Assembly (NCBI GenBank): GCA_015493715.1
Contig: WGCP01000217.1
Coordinates: 1 to 40,935 of the forward strand
DNA length: 40,935 bases
Source: Desulfobulbaceae bacterium
GTDB lineage: Bacteria > Desulfobacterota > Desulfobulbia > Desulfobulbales > Desulfobulbaceae
Reading direction: 5' to 3'
Shown: piece by piece, positions 15,111-22,771 of the stretch
How the letters are laid out: every line of letters starts with the position of its first letter
How positions within the stretch are numbered: position 1 is the stretch's first letter
Program-made: the position numbers and the translations under genes
The notes under the pieces: model-generated
What the model was told of the DNA's origin: nothing
Seen by the model: the letters and a program-made list of their open reading frames with translations, nothing else
Database searches by the model: none

Positions 15111-15629
15111 TTATCTCACAGACAATTCCCCGTCCGGACAAAGCTCCTGCCAGCCCAAGGGAAAACAGTGCGGATCGCAACCAAGTTCACGGCTGAACTC
15201 GATCAGCTCCCCGGCGGAACAGTTGACGCAGGAGCTACGTCCGCCGGCAGCCACGTCATTGGCCTCACGATGGAGAAAGGTAACCAACGCCTCCCGGACA
15301 ACCGTTCTGAATGCGTCCTGCCTGTGTCCGATACGTCCACAAAAATCCTGCATCCGCTTCCAGTTATAGAGTGTTCGCTTGATTCCCCGGTAGATGGTAC
15401 GATCTCGATTTTCCGGGTCAAGATCACGTAGAACAATCTCCCGGCAACGTTCAAGGGCTGCGTCCTGCAGGGAGCGCAATTCCTCATCAGAAAGGGTTAG
15501 ATGCGGCCCTTCCGCATCTTCCTGCAGATAATGGAGGGTAGCATGGAGGGCAATCTCGGGAATTTCTCCGGAATGGCGCACGATAAGCAACTCATCCTCT
15601 AAAATCTGCACACGCGTCTGCCCGGTCAC
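15111..15629 (-). CDS. Conserved-looking cysteine-containing protein downstream of hemA
   Basis: Function not recognised. A 172-residue, mostly helical acidic protein. A Cys-rich C-terminus (CVNCSAGELIEFSRELGCDPHC, written here as CVNC then GCDPHC) could bind a metal. It starts with GTG overlapping the hemA stop by three bases (GTGA), so it is translationally coupled to hemA. This position suggests a role connected with tetrapyrrole synthesis, but no family was recognised. Confidence 0.65.
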   Translation of the reverse strand: MTGQTRVQILEDELLIVRHSGEIPEIALHATLHYLQEDAEGPHLTLSDEELRSLQDAALERCREIVLRDLDPENRDRTIYRGIKRTLYNWKRMQDFCGRIGHRQDAFRTVVREALVTFLHREANDVAAGGRSSCVNCSAGELIEFSRELGCDPHCFPLGWQELCPDGELSVR

Positions 15630-16912
15630 GACCCGTCACTCCCGTCCCGGTCAAGATTAAACAGGGTGCGGACCACTTCCACTCTTTTTTGCTGGTCAAC
15701 GCAGGGGTGGTCCGTTTTCAGATAGCGAATTGGATGATGGAGCATTTTCGAACAGATCGAGGAAGCCATTTTCTCCAGAGTCTTTTTTTCCTTGTCCGTC
15801 AGGGAACCGAGCCGTCCCAGGGTACGGCCAAGCTCATCCCGACAAATCTGATCGGCCATGGACCGCATCTCAATAATGGTCGGCGTCACCTCCATATTCT
15901 CCAGCCAACCACAGAATTTCAGCGTCTCTTCTTCAACAATACGGCTAGCCTTGACGGCCTCTTTGTCCCGCTCCGATTTGTTCATCTCCACAACATTATT
16001 GAGATCATCAATGTCATAAAGATAGACATTATCAATCTCGTTAATGGCGGGATCAAGATCGCGGGGCACGGCAATATCAATGAAAAATAATGGCTGATAA
16101 CGCCGCTTCGGCATCACGGGAGCAACATCCTCCCGGGTCAGAATCAGGTCAGGGGCTCCGGTGGAGCTGACGATGATATCAACATCCTGTAACTGTTCGA
16201 CCAACTCTTCAAGGCCGATGGCCCGGCCATGATAACAACCGGCAAGTTTCACCGCCCGCTCAAAGGTACGGTTGGCGACAATAACCTCGGCCACGCCCTG
16301 CCCGACCAGATGCTCGGCAGCCAGCTCAGCCATCTCACCGGCGCCGACAAGCATGACTCTTTTTTCTTTGAGATCACCGAAAATCTTTTTCCCCAACTCA
16401 ACGGCGGCGTAAGAGATAGAAACCGCGCTGGCCCCGATTTTGGTCTCCGTTCGCACCCTTTTAGCCACGGAAAATGATTTATGCAGCAATTTGTTCAAGA
16501 CCATGCCGCTGGTCTTCTTTTCCGAGGCAAAACGATAGGCTTCTTTAAGCTGACCGAGGATCTGAGATTCACCGACAATCATGGAATCAAGACTTGAGGC
16601 AACAAGAAACAAATGCCGGACAGCCTCTTCATCCCGATGTTGATAAATACAACCGGCAACTTCTTCCCGACTCACGCTGCCGGCAAAGAGCATGTCAAGA
16701 ACCTGACGACGGGCCGAGTCCGGATCATTACAGGTAAACAGAACCTCAACCCGATTGCAGGTGGAGAGGAGAAAGCATTCATCCAGGCAGTCCAACCGGC
16801 GCAGATCGGCGAGCGGCTGGTCATACCCGCTTGCCAGGGCCATTTTTTCCCGCACGGCAAGGGGCGTTGTCTTGTGATTGACCCCTAACAGGACAATGGT
16901 ATCACGCGCCAT
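15626..16912 (-). CDS. hemA: Glutamyl-tRNA reductase
   Basis: Reduces glutamyl-tRNA to glutamate-1-semialdehyde with NADPH, the first committed step of heme and siroheme synthesis by the C5 route. The catalytic cysteine is in LLSTCNRVE (Cys52). GESQILGQLKEAY, the NADPH-binding VMLVGAGEMAELA and FIDIAVPRDLDP are all present. Length (428 residues) is normal. AAGGAG lies nine bases before the ATG at 16912; an ATG two codons earlier (16918) is only three bases from that site and less likely. It overlaps the end of the upstream ccsA-like gene by 11 bases. Confidence 0.96.
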   Translation of the reverse strand: MARDTIVLLGVNHKTTPLAVREKMALASGYDQPLADLRRLDCLDECFLLSTCNRVEVLFTCNDPDSARRQVLDMLFAGSVSREEVAGCIYQHRDEEAVRHLFLVASSLDSMIVGESQILGQLKEAYRFASEKKTSGMVLNKLLHKSFSVAKRVRTETKIGASAVSISYAAVELGKKIFGDLKEKRVMLVGAGEMAELAAEHLVGQGVAEVIVANRTFERAVKLAGCYHGRAIGLEELVEQLQDVDIIVSSTGAPDLILTREDVAPVMPKRRYQPLFFIDIAVPRDLDPAINEIDNVYLYDIDDLNNVVEMNKSERDKEAVKASRIVEEETLKFCGWLENMEVTPTIIEMRSMADQICRDELGRTLGRLGSLTDKEKKTLEKMASSICSKMLHHPIRYLKTDHPCVDQQKRVEVVRTLFNLDRDGSDGS

Positions 16913-17714
16913 GACCATGCACTCCTTTGAACAAAAAGACCAGCGTCAACAGCACAGCCACGAAGGCAACGATGGTGACGATGGCGGCGCGGCGGCCCCG
17001 CCAGCCCATGGTGAAACGCTGATGCATCAGCGCGGCATAAAGAAACCAGGTAATCATGGCCCAGACGATTTTCGGATCCCAGTGCCAGTTTCTCCCTCCC
17101 CAGATCTGCCGAGCCCAGATATAGCCGGTAAACATGCCAAGGGTCATCAAGGTAAAACCGATACTCAGACAGTGTTGATTAAGCTTATCCAGGGACTCCA
17201 GCGAAGGAAGGCGTGAATAAAAAAAACCAAATCTTTTCTGCTTGAGTTCCCTCTCCTGCAGCAGATACATCAACCCGCCGATACAGGCCAGGGCAAGAAA
17301 GGCATCGGCAACAATGGCAAGTGAGGCATGAACGGGAAAGAGCCAGGAATGCTGTGTCTGGCTCAGGGGCAGTATTGCATGGGGAGCCAGTGCGGAAACC
17401 AGCATAAGAAGAACAACCAGTATGGACGAGAAGGTGCCGAAATTTTTCACCGTATAACGCCACCGAAAAGAGAGGTAGCACCAGGCAATGGACCAGGCGA
17501 AAAAGGAAATAACCTCATGAACACTGGTGATCGGCGTGTGTCCTGCTGCAACAAGCCGGGAAATGATATTGGCGGTGTGCAGAAGGGCGGCGGCAAAAAA
17601 CAACTTTCTTGCCAGACCGCGCACATATTTTTTCTGGGTAAAGAAAAAAACCAGATAAACCGTCATGGCCAGGATATAGGCCACAAAACTCACTTGAAAA
17701 AGCAGGTAGCTCAT
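16902..17714 (-). CDS. CcsA/HemX-like cytochrome c assembly membrane protein
   Basis: An integral membrane protein of 270 residues with about eight predicted helices. The tryptophan-rich WWD motif GGRNWHWDPKIVWAMITW lies at about residues 205-222 and is flanked by conserved histidines (HTPITSVHE, HASLAI, MHQRFT). Proteins of this CcsA/ResC/HemX family handle heme for cytochrome c maturation or affect HemA level. Its position directly before hemA, with overlap, matches the usual hemX-hemA arrangement. The ATG at 17714 has a weak GGGA ribosome site. Confidence 0.88.
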   Translation of the reverse strand: MSYLLFQVSFVAYILAMTVYLVFFFTQKKYVRGLARKLFFAAALLHTANIISRLVAAGHTPITSVHEVISFFAWSIAWCYLSFRWRYTVKNFGTFSSILVVLLMLVSALAPHAILPLSQTQHSWLFPVHASLAIVADAFLALACIGGLMYLLQERELKQKRFGFFYSRLPSLESLDKLNQHCLSIGFTLMTLGMFTGYIWARQIWGGRNWHWDPKIVWAMITWFLYAALMHQRFTMGWRGRRAAIVTIVAFVAVLLTLVFLFKGVHGHGA

Positions 17715-18059
17715 GCGATTTCCCAGTTAGAGATTGTGAAAAAATAAAAGTTGGAAAACGTGTTCATCCATCGATCATTCTCTTTTTTGCTTGTTTTCGA
17801 CTGCGGCCCGATTCCCTTTGAAGAAAAAATCGTGATGGACATTAACCCGCATATTTCACAAAGGTCGTCGCGAAAGGCCTGAAAATTCCATGAATGCAGA
17901 TAGCGAACGAAGTGAGACCTTCGAGGAACAGCGTAAAAATGTTCGCAAACATATTGAAATATTTCGAGGAATCCTTTTTTGCGCTGTAACGCCGCAGGTA
18001 TGATGTTTTCGGGCCTTGCAGCAGATCGCTTGTGAAATATGCAGGTTAAATCCGTATCG
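17715..18059. other. Intergenic region between siroheme and ccsA-like genes (345 bases)
   Basis: Mostly taken up by the 208-base transposon-like element at 17842-18049. The ~125 bases nearest the ccsA-like gene contain no promoter I can assign with confidence. Confidence 0.6.
17842..18049. mobile_element. MITE-like element bounded by TTAA (IS1380-like ends)
   Basis: TTAACCCGCATATTTCACAA at the left and its near-complement at the right (TTAACCTGCATATTTCACAA on the other strand) are terminal inverted repeats with one mismatch in 20. TTAA at both ends may be a 4-bp target duplication with CC(C/T) as the transposon tip, which would resemble IS1380/piggyBac-type ends; that family link is inference. 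An open frame crosses it on the minus strand but has no gene-like context. The core GCAGATAGCGAACGAAGTG resembles the module in other repeats here. Confidence 0.78.
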
Positions 18060-18719
18060 CTAATCCCGATTGAGAATATCATTTACCTCCGGACCCAAGA
18101 CCGTCTGCAGATGGTGCCGCACTTTATCCCAATGACCGGATTTGATCCAATGAATCATATCCTCATGAAGAATTTTTTGAAATAGGGATTTCCGCTCATC
18201 GCTGGTGCGGGCGGCATTGATAACCAGTGGCCGAAGCTTCCCCATCAGGGAGAGAAGCTGTGCATGTTCCTCTCCGTACTGCTTTGCAAGCATCTGCCGA
18301 ACCATGGCGGCAAGGGCCGGGCTCTTGCCGGCGGTTGAAACCGCAAGCGTCAAATCACCACGCCTCAAAACAGCAGGCACGTGAAAGGTGCAGCGTTCGG
18401 GCTGGTCGGCCACATTAACGGGCAGGCCCAATGCCTCGGCATCGGACGCGACCCGATCTTGTACTGTCGGGGAATCGGTGACGGCAAAAACAAGAAAGGC
18501 GCCATGCAGGTCATCAGCCGTATATTTTTTTTTGAGCCAACAGCATTGCGCCCGTGCAGCAAGGCGGGCAATCCCCCCCGTCACTGCAGGACTTACAATA
18601 ACGACATCCGCCTTTTCCCGAAGCAATCCTCGTACTTTTCGTTCAGCGACCATTCCGCCGCCTACTACCAGGCAACGCTTTGCACGAATATCAAAAAAAA
18701 CAGGGTACACCGCATTCAC
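18060..18719 (-). CDS. Precorrin-2 dehydrogenase / sirohydrochlorin ferrochelatase (CysG N-terminal type)
   Basis: Oxidises precorrin-2 with NAD and inserts iron to give siroheme, the cofactor of dissimilatory and assimilatory sulfite reductases. The protein shows YPVFFDI then the NAD motif CLVVGGGMVAERKVRGLL, followed by FAVTDSPTVQDRVA, LPVNVADQPERCTFHVPAVLRRGDL and AVSTAGKSPALA. The methyltransferase domain of full CysG is absent. The GTG at 18719 gives MNAVYPVFFDI, the usual N-terminus. A longer start at GTG 18749 would encode residues from the dispersed repeat that ends there, so I consider it unlikely. No start has a good ribosome site. Confidence 0.9.
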   Translation of the reverse strand: MNAVYPVFFDIRAKRCLVVGGGMVAERKVRGLLREKADVVIVSPAVTGGIARLAARAQCCWLKKKYTADDLHGAFLVFAVTDSPTVQDRVASDAEALGLPVNVADQPERCTFHVPAVLRRGDLTLAVSTAGKSPALAAMVRQMLAKQYGEEHAQLLSLMGKLRPLVINAARTSDERKSLFQKILHEDMIHWIKSGHWDKVRHHLQTVLGPEVNDILNRD

Positions 18720-18726
18720 CTGAATA

Positions 18727-18929
18727 GCATTTAAACAAAAATCACCCACGAAGTGATGTCGTTTCGGGCAAAGTTCATACTTCGAAGTCTACGCTTCTCC
18801 GTTGTGGCTGAGACCTGAAAATGTAGAGGTCTGATGCAGGTTTATCCAAAAATAGTCCACAATATGTTGTTGGCTCGGGCTATTTTCATCGTTCATTGTG
18901 GCTGTGACGGTATAATTTGGTCCAGCCAT
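18727..18929 (-). repeat. Dispersed repeat, family C, copy 2
   Basis: Read on the minus strand it contains ATGGCTGGACCAAATT, CGTCACAGCCACAA, GATGAAAATAGCCC, then CAGCCACAAC..AAGCGTAGACTTCGA and finally ACTTCGTGGGTGATTTTTG. These blocks match 3789-3895. It fills the gap between the methyltransferase stop (18954) and the siroheme gene start. Its right-hand end contains the GTG (18749) that could be mistaken for the gene start. Confidence 0.75.
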
Positions 18930-18953
18930 ATTGGTTTATCAAAAAACAGATGA

Positions 18954-19640
18954 TTAGCGGGCAACCAGCCTGGTCAGCAACACCTCTTTGTCATCTTCAA
19001 AACTTTTCAACTTTTTCTTCTGGGCCGAGATAATATACTGATCTTCCGCCATCTGCAAAAACGGAGCAAGGCTCTTACGACGAATATCATGGGCCAGATA
19101 GATGGCGCCCCCTGGGCGCAGGGTCTTGCCAAGAAGGGAGAGAAGAGGCTTAAAAAATTCCTTCCGAAAAAGAATTTCAGCACCGAGAATGACATCATAC
19201 TGTTTCATGGCGGGGGGATCAAGCCAGTCCAGAAGCATACAGTCAACATCAAGGCCGCTGGCGGCAGCGCTGACCCGCTCAAAGTCGAGAATCAACTCTT
19301 CATAATCGGTCAAGGTCACCGTACATCCTTTGGCCGCAGCCACCAGACCCGGAGCGCCAAGACCAGCGCCGAGTTCGAGCACACTGGTACCGGGAGCGAA
19401 ATTCCGGCCGCCGACAAACTCCGACAGGACAAGGGCCGCCTCCCAGAGACGTATCCAGAAGGGAAAATCGGATACATCTTTCAAGGGGTCCTTGCCGCCG
19501 AGGATCTGTTCAAGATCGGTAATTCTTAACAAATACAGCCGAATATCATTAATTGTTAACGGCTCAAAAGCGACTTTATATTTTTGGGCAATCGTCTCGT
19601 ACAGGGCTTTTTGCGGAGCAGGAAGAGTCTGGGGATCCAT
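18954..19640 (-). CDS. Class I SAM-dependent methyltransferase (METTL21-like fold)
   Basis: A 228-residue methyltransferase. The SAM-binding motif I is VLELGAGLGAPGLVAAAKG (about residues 85-103), followed by TLTDYEELI as the acidic motif and DVILGAEILF as motif IV. The order FWIRLWEAALVLSEF before motif I resembles the nicotinamide/lysine methyltransferase-like family (Methyltransf_16). The substrate is unknown but probably a protein side chain. The start at 19640 has a weak ribosome site. It lies between a small exported-protein gene and the siroheme gene, all on the minus strand. Confidence 0.82.
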   Translation of the reverse strand: MDPQTLPAPQKALYETIAQKYKVAFEPLTINDIRLYLLRITDLEQILGGKDPLKDVSDFPFWIRLWEAALVLSEFVGGRNFAPGTSVLELGAGLGAPGLVAAAKGCTVTLTDYEELILDFERVSAAASGLDVDCMLLDWLDPPAMKQYDVILGAEILFRKEFFKPLLSLLGKTLRPGGAIYLAHDIRRKSLAPFLQMAEDQYIISAQKKKLKSFEDDKEVLLTRLVAR

Positions 19641-19663
19641 AATATAACGTAGGCGTGAAAATC

Positions 19664-19701
19664 AAAAAAAAACGGGTTGATGGCAAAGCATCAACCCGTT
19701 C
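19664..19701 (-). terminator. Strong rho-independent terminator (minus strand)
   Basis: Read on the minus strand, AACGGGTTGATG pairs with CATCAACCCGTT over 12 bases around a six-base loop, followed by about nine T residues. It ends transcription of the small exported-protein gene just upstream and separates it from the methyltransferase. Confidence 0.92.
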
Positions 19702-19731
19702 TCAACATCTTCAATAAAGAAGAAATCTATA

Positions 19732-19932
19732 TTAGCAACCTTCGATGGCTTTTTTCTTATGGGCCTTGACCGTAACAGCTTCACCGGCTTTCAGTTTATC
19801 AGCTTTTTTACAGGTCATGGTCACTGTGCTGCCGTCAACCTTATCAACCGTACATTTTACTTTACCTGCCAATGCGCTGCCGGCGCTGAAGGCAAAAGCA
19901 ACAACCATAACAACAGTGAGCATCTTTTTCAT
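19732..19932 (-). CDS. Small exported protein, possibly ExtJ-like
   Basis: A 66-residue protein with a cleavable signal peptide (MKKMLTVVMVVAFAFSAGSALA) leaving a mature ~44-residue basic peptide, GKVKCTVDKVDGSTVTMTC and KKKAIEGC at the end. Three cysteines in the mature part suggest a disulfide or metal site. The pattern resembles small periplasmic proteins named ExtJ in selenite/tellurite reduction clusters, but this is from memory and the rest of such a cluster is not here. AAGGAG seven bases before the ATG at 19932 fixes the start. The gene has its own promoter-like sequence with a perfect palindrome and its own terminator, so it appears to be a single-gene unit. Confidence 0.78.
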   Translation of the reverse strand: MKKMLTVVMVVAFAFSAGSALAGKVKCTVDKVDGSTVTMTCKKADKLKAGEAVTVKAHKKKAIEGC

Positions 19933-19997
19933 AACATTCTCCTTAGTAAGAATTGAATTAGTAAACCTGCTCATTATTAAATGAATATTTTCTATGA

Positions 19998-20040
19998 TTA
20001 TATCTTATATAAGATATAAGAAATACTAAGGCGTTGTCAA
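19998..20040 (-). promoter_or_regulatory. Promoter with a perfect palindrome over the -10 region
   Basis: On the minus strand TTGACA (complement of 20035-20040) is followed after 16 bases by TATATC (complement of 20013-20018). A perfect 22-base palindrome covers 19998-20019, core ATATCTTATATAAGATAT, so it overlaps the -10 box. It lies about 65 bases upstream of the small exported-protein gene. A repressor binding there would block the promoter; the regulator is not identified. Confidence 0.65.
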
Positions 20041-20088
20041 TAAAAAAACTTACTTAAGGCTGACATGCCTGCCCACTCTGCTGAAAAA

Positions 20089-20589
20089 TTATTGTAACAC
20101 GGCCTCAATATCGCGGACCAGCAGGGAATGGGGAACAAAGCCGGGATATTTTTTTACCACATGCCCCTTCCTGTTGACCAGAAAAGATGTCGGAATTCCG
20201 GCAATACCGCCAAAGGAACGGGCCGTTGCCCGATCGGCCATCAGAACGGGATAGGTGATTTTTTCATGCTGAACGAGTTTGGCAACCACCGACGCACCGC
20301 CCTCGTCAACGGAAAGGCCGATAACGGTAAAGCCCTTGGTTTTGTATTCATTATATAGCTCAACCAGATTGGGAATCTCCTGACGACAGGGTGGACACCA
20401 GGTAGCAAAAAAGGTTACCAGGATAACCTCCCCCTTGAAATCTCCACTATTAACGACCTTGCCGTTGGTCACGGACGGCAGAGAAAACTGCGGCATGGCG
20501 ACAGCCGCCGATGCACTTGAAAATCCAGTAAAAAACAGCAAACCAACGGACAAGAGAATAATCGTATATGAACGAAATGCAGCAAACAT
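20089..20589 (-). CDS. TlpA-like periplasmic thiol-disulfide oxidoreductase
   Basis: A 166-residue thioredoxin-fold protein exported by a signal peptide (about residues 1-28, ending SSASA). The active site is WCPPC (Cys65 and Cys68) in VTFFATWCPPCRQEIP. GLSVDEGG and the cis-proline region GIPTSFLVNRKG are as in the TlpA/ResA family, which reduces periplasmic disulfides, for example in cytochrome c maturation. AGGGAG five bases before the ATG supports the start. It is upstream of the small exported protein on the same strand but separated by that gene's own promoter. Confidence 0.92.
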   Translation of the reverse strand: MFAAFRSYTIILLSVGLLFFTGFSSASAAVAMPQFSLPSVTNGKVVNSGDFKGEVILVTFFATWCPPCRQEIPNLVELYNEYKTKGFTVIGLSVDEGGASVVAKLVQHEKITYPVLMADRATARSFGGIAGIPTSFLVNRKGHVVKKYPGFVPHSLLVRDIEAVLQ

Positions 20590-20775
20590 ATAATCTCCCT
20601 GTGAAATAGAGGACGGATTTTAGGATCCAGACGAGCAACAATTATAAAGACGCAGTTAAACCGAGACGCATCTTTCTGTCAACAGGGAACCGTCCGTAGA
20701 TCAGATTACCATTCAGTACTGAAGGCTTGAATTACAAATTCGCAACACGAGGTGGTGAAAAATTCCCCTGCACGC

Positions 20776-21132
20776 TCAGGCCTTCAGATCAAGGACACTC
20801 TTTTCCATTTCGTCCACGGCCTGCAAAGATCGAATATTTGCCAGCAAAGCGTGCTGATTAAGCATCATTTCCGGAAGCTCCTCGGTAAGATCAACATTAG
20901 ATTGCTCAACCATTCGCCTTCCCTGCCCGGTTTCCTCCATGATCCGTGGGCCCGGCGTTTCGACTTCTTCAACATGCGTAGCAACGCCCTGCGGCTTTTC
21001 TTCACTGAGAAGAACCCGGCCCTTCTTAAAACCGGATGTATTCATATTGGCGATATTATTTGCATTATTTTGCAAGCGCATGCCGTATGCCTGTAGCCCG
21101 GAAAGTGAAGTATATCGTCCTGAAACCATCAT
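20776..21132 (-). CDS. Minimal flagellar rod-like protein
   Basis: The N-terminus matches the flagellar rod signature (SLSGLQAYGMRLQNNANNIANMNTSGFKK), here given as GMRLQNNANNIANMNTSGFK. The C-terminus matches the rod C-terminal domain (SNVDLTEELPEMM, then ANIRSLQAVDEMEKSVLDLK). Only about 55 residues lie between, so at 118 residues it is near the shortest possible rod-type protein. FlgC is usually 130-150. It stands alone with no other flagellar gene in the window. AGGG five bases before the ATG at 21132 supports this start; a GTG at 21159 is the alternative. Confidence 0.75.
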   Translation of the reverse strand: MMVSGRYTSLSGLQAYGMRLQNNANNIANMNTSGFKKGRVLLSEEKPQGVATHVEEVETPGPRIMEETGQGRRMVEQSNVDLTEELPEMMLNQHALLANIRSLQAVDEMEKSVLDLKA

Positions 21133-21172
21133 GTTTACCCTAAAGCTATTAGAATTCACCTACTCCATCATT

Positions 21173-21305
21173 AGGCCACCTTGAAAAATTGTATTTTCGT
21201 CCAATCTCTGTGTCATACTCACAATTTTATCCTGGGAATATTCGGCCTGTGGTAAAATTTTTCGTATCCCTTGATCTTGAACGAAAATCCTAATTTTTCA
21301 AGGCA
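21173..21305. repeat. Dispersed repeat, family D, copy 1
   Basis: CCTTGAAAAATT (21179-21190) and its complement near the right end (21292-21303) frame about 125 bases, with ATTTTCGT following at both ends. GGCCACCTTGAAAAATTG and CCAATCTCTGTGTCA also occur at 29333-29458 and in part near 25037. It lies between two divergent genes. No target duplication was identified. Confidence 0.65.
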
Positions 21306-21728
21306 CCAATTAATTTATGCAAAAAACGATCCTCTTACGGCGATCCTGCTTGCATATCAAAAAATAAATCTTATAAATACTTCGGACGGGACACCGTTCG
21401 CTGTTTCTTTGACTATCACCATGACTCAGAAAAAAACATTGCCAAACGTAAGAGTTCGCCCGGGTAACGAAGTTCAACAGGTCTTGTACCATGGAAATTA
21501 ACCAGGAAAAATGGACTTTAACGTACAAGACCCTCTCAAATCAAATGTCGGCAGATTTTCGTCACAAGAGGCGCAGCCTTTTCCTCCTTCAATCAAATGG
21601 AGCATTAGACGACAATCAGGAAATAATTTGCCTCTTTCCCCTGTTCCGTGTAGATAAAGGTGGCGGATCGAGTTATCTTTTCTCGATTCATCGACAAATA
21701 TCCCAACATCAACAAAACAATCTCGACA
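21306..21728. other. Intergenic region upstream of the SurA-like gene (423 bases)
   Basis: The only clear structure is an inverted repeat, GGTCTTGTAC (21480-21489) with GTACAAGACC (21523-21532), separated by 33 bases. Short open frames on both strands lack ribosome sites and resemble no family. The promoter of the SurA-like gene presumably lies here but I cannot place it. Confidence 0.5.
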
Positions 21729-22724
21729 ATGAAACATATCTATATATTCTGTACATTGGTCCTTCTTCTTATCTATTCAGCAGCGCCCCTGTCCGCAGAG
21801 GTGGTTGACTGCTGCGTGGCTGCCGTCAACGATGATGTCATCACTCTCTCCGAAGTCAACGAAGTGGGCAAACCTCTTTTTACCCGGATAGCGGAACAGA
21901 CGCCCCCCGGCAAACTGAGCGAACGGCTCCTGCAGGCCAGAAAAACCATCATTGAAAAACTCATAGACAAAAAACTGCTCCTTCAGGAGGCCAATAAATA
22001 CAAAATGACTGTTTCTGACGAGGAGGTCAACAAGGCCCTGCAGCGAATTCTGAGCCGAAACCACACGACCACTCAACAGTTCCGCAAACAGATTGCCGCC
22101 ATGGGACTGAGTGAGAAACAGTACAGAGAAGACCTGAAGGATCAGATACTCAGCGCAAAACTCGTCAATGTCGCAGTACGTTCCAAGGTGATCATTCCTG
22201 AAAAAAAAATTATCGATTACTACGACATGCACTATACGGAACAGGTCGGTGACGGCGGCTATTATATTTTGCAGATAGGCTGTTCATGGGACAAGGACAA
22301 AACCGGAGCAGACCTGAAAAAGGCAAAGAAAGCCGCTTTGAAAAAGGCACAACGGGTCCATAGTCTTGCCGTTGCCGGCAAGGATTTTAAAAAACTTGCA
22401 GAAGAGTATTCAGATCTACCTTCGGCATCCGATGGCGGCGACATCGGCGTATTTCGTGCTGAAGAGATGGCCGATTCCATGCGCAAAGCGGTAACCGCAC
22501 TGAAACCAGGCCAGATAAGCGGAATTGTTGAAACGCCGGCAGGATACCAGATTTTCGAGCTGCTTTCCAGTCAGGAGGGTCAGATTATCACTAAGGTACC
22601 CTATGAATCCGTCAAGGATGAAATCCGTGAAATACTCTACCGACAAGAGATGCAGAAGCTCTATAAAAACTGGATGAAAGAACTGCGTGCACAATCTTAC
22701 ATCAGAGTTTTCCAAGGAAAATAG
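21729..22724 (+). CDS. SurA-like parvulin-type peptidyl-prolyl isomerase
   Basis: A 331-residue periplasmic chaperone for outer-membrane proteins. After a signal peptide (IFCTLVLLLIYSAAPLSAEV) the SurA N-terminal chaperone domain follows (CVAAVNDDVITLSEVNE). A single parvulin domain lies at about residues 185-295 (FKKLAEEYSDLPSASDGGDIGVF, then KPGQISGIVETPAGYQIFEL). SurA of E. coli has two such domains. The ATG at 21729 precedes the signal peptide directly but has a poor ribosome site. The RodZ-like gene follows after 47 bases. Confidence 0.88.
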   Translation: MKHIYIFCTLVLLLIYSAAPLSAEVVDCCVAAVNDDVITLSEVNEVGKPLFTRIAEQTPPGKLSERLLQARKTIIEKLIDKKLLLQEANKYKMTVSDEEVNKALQRILSRNHTTTQQFRKQIAAMGLSEKQYREDLKDQILSAKLVNVAVRSKVIIPEKKIIDYYDMHYTEQVGDGGYYILQIGCSWDKDKTGADLKKAKKAALKKAQRVHSLAVAGKDFKKLAEEYSDLPSASDGGDIGVFRAEEMADSMRKAVTALKPGQISGIVETPAGYQIFELLSSQEGQIITKVPYESVKDEIREILYRQEMQKLYKNWMKELRAQSYIRVFQGK

Positions 22725-22771
22725 CAAACAACATGCAATGAAAAACGGAAAAATTCTCTTGAGGTCCAGGC

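Noticed and set aside
17711-18082. Open frame of 123 codons on the minus strand between the siroheme and ccsA-like genes
   Set aside because: It runs through the TTAA-bounded element from end to end and overlaps the siroheme gene end. It has no ribosome site and its sequence is explained by the repeat.
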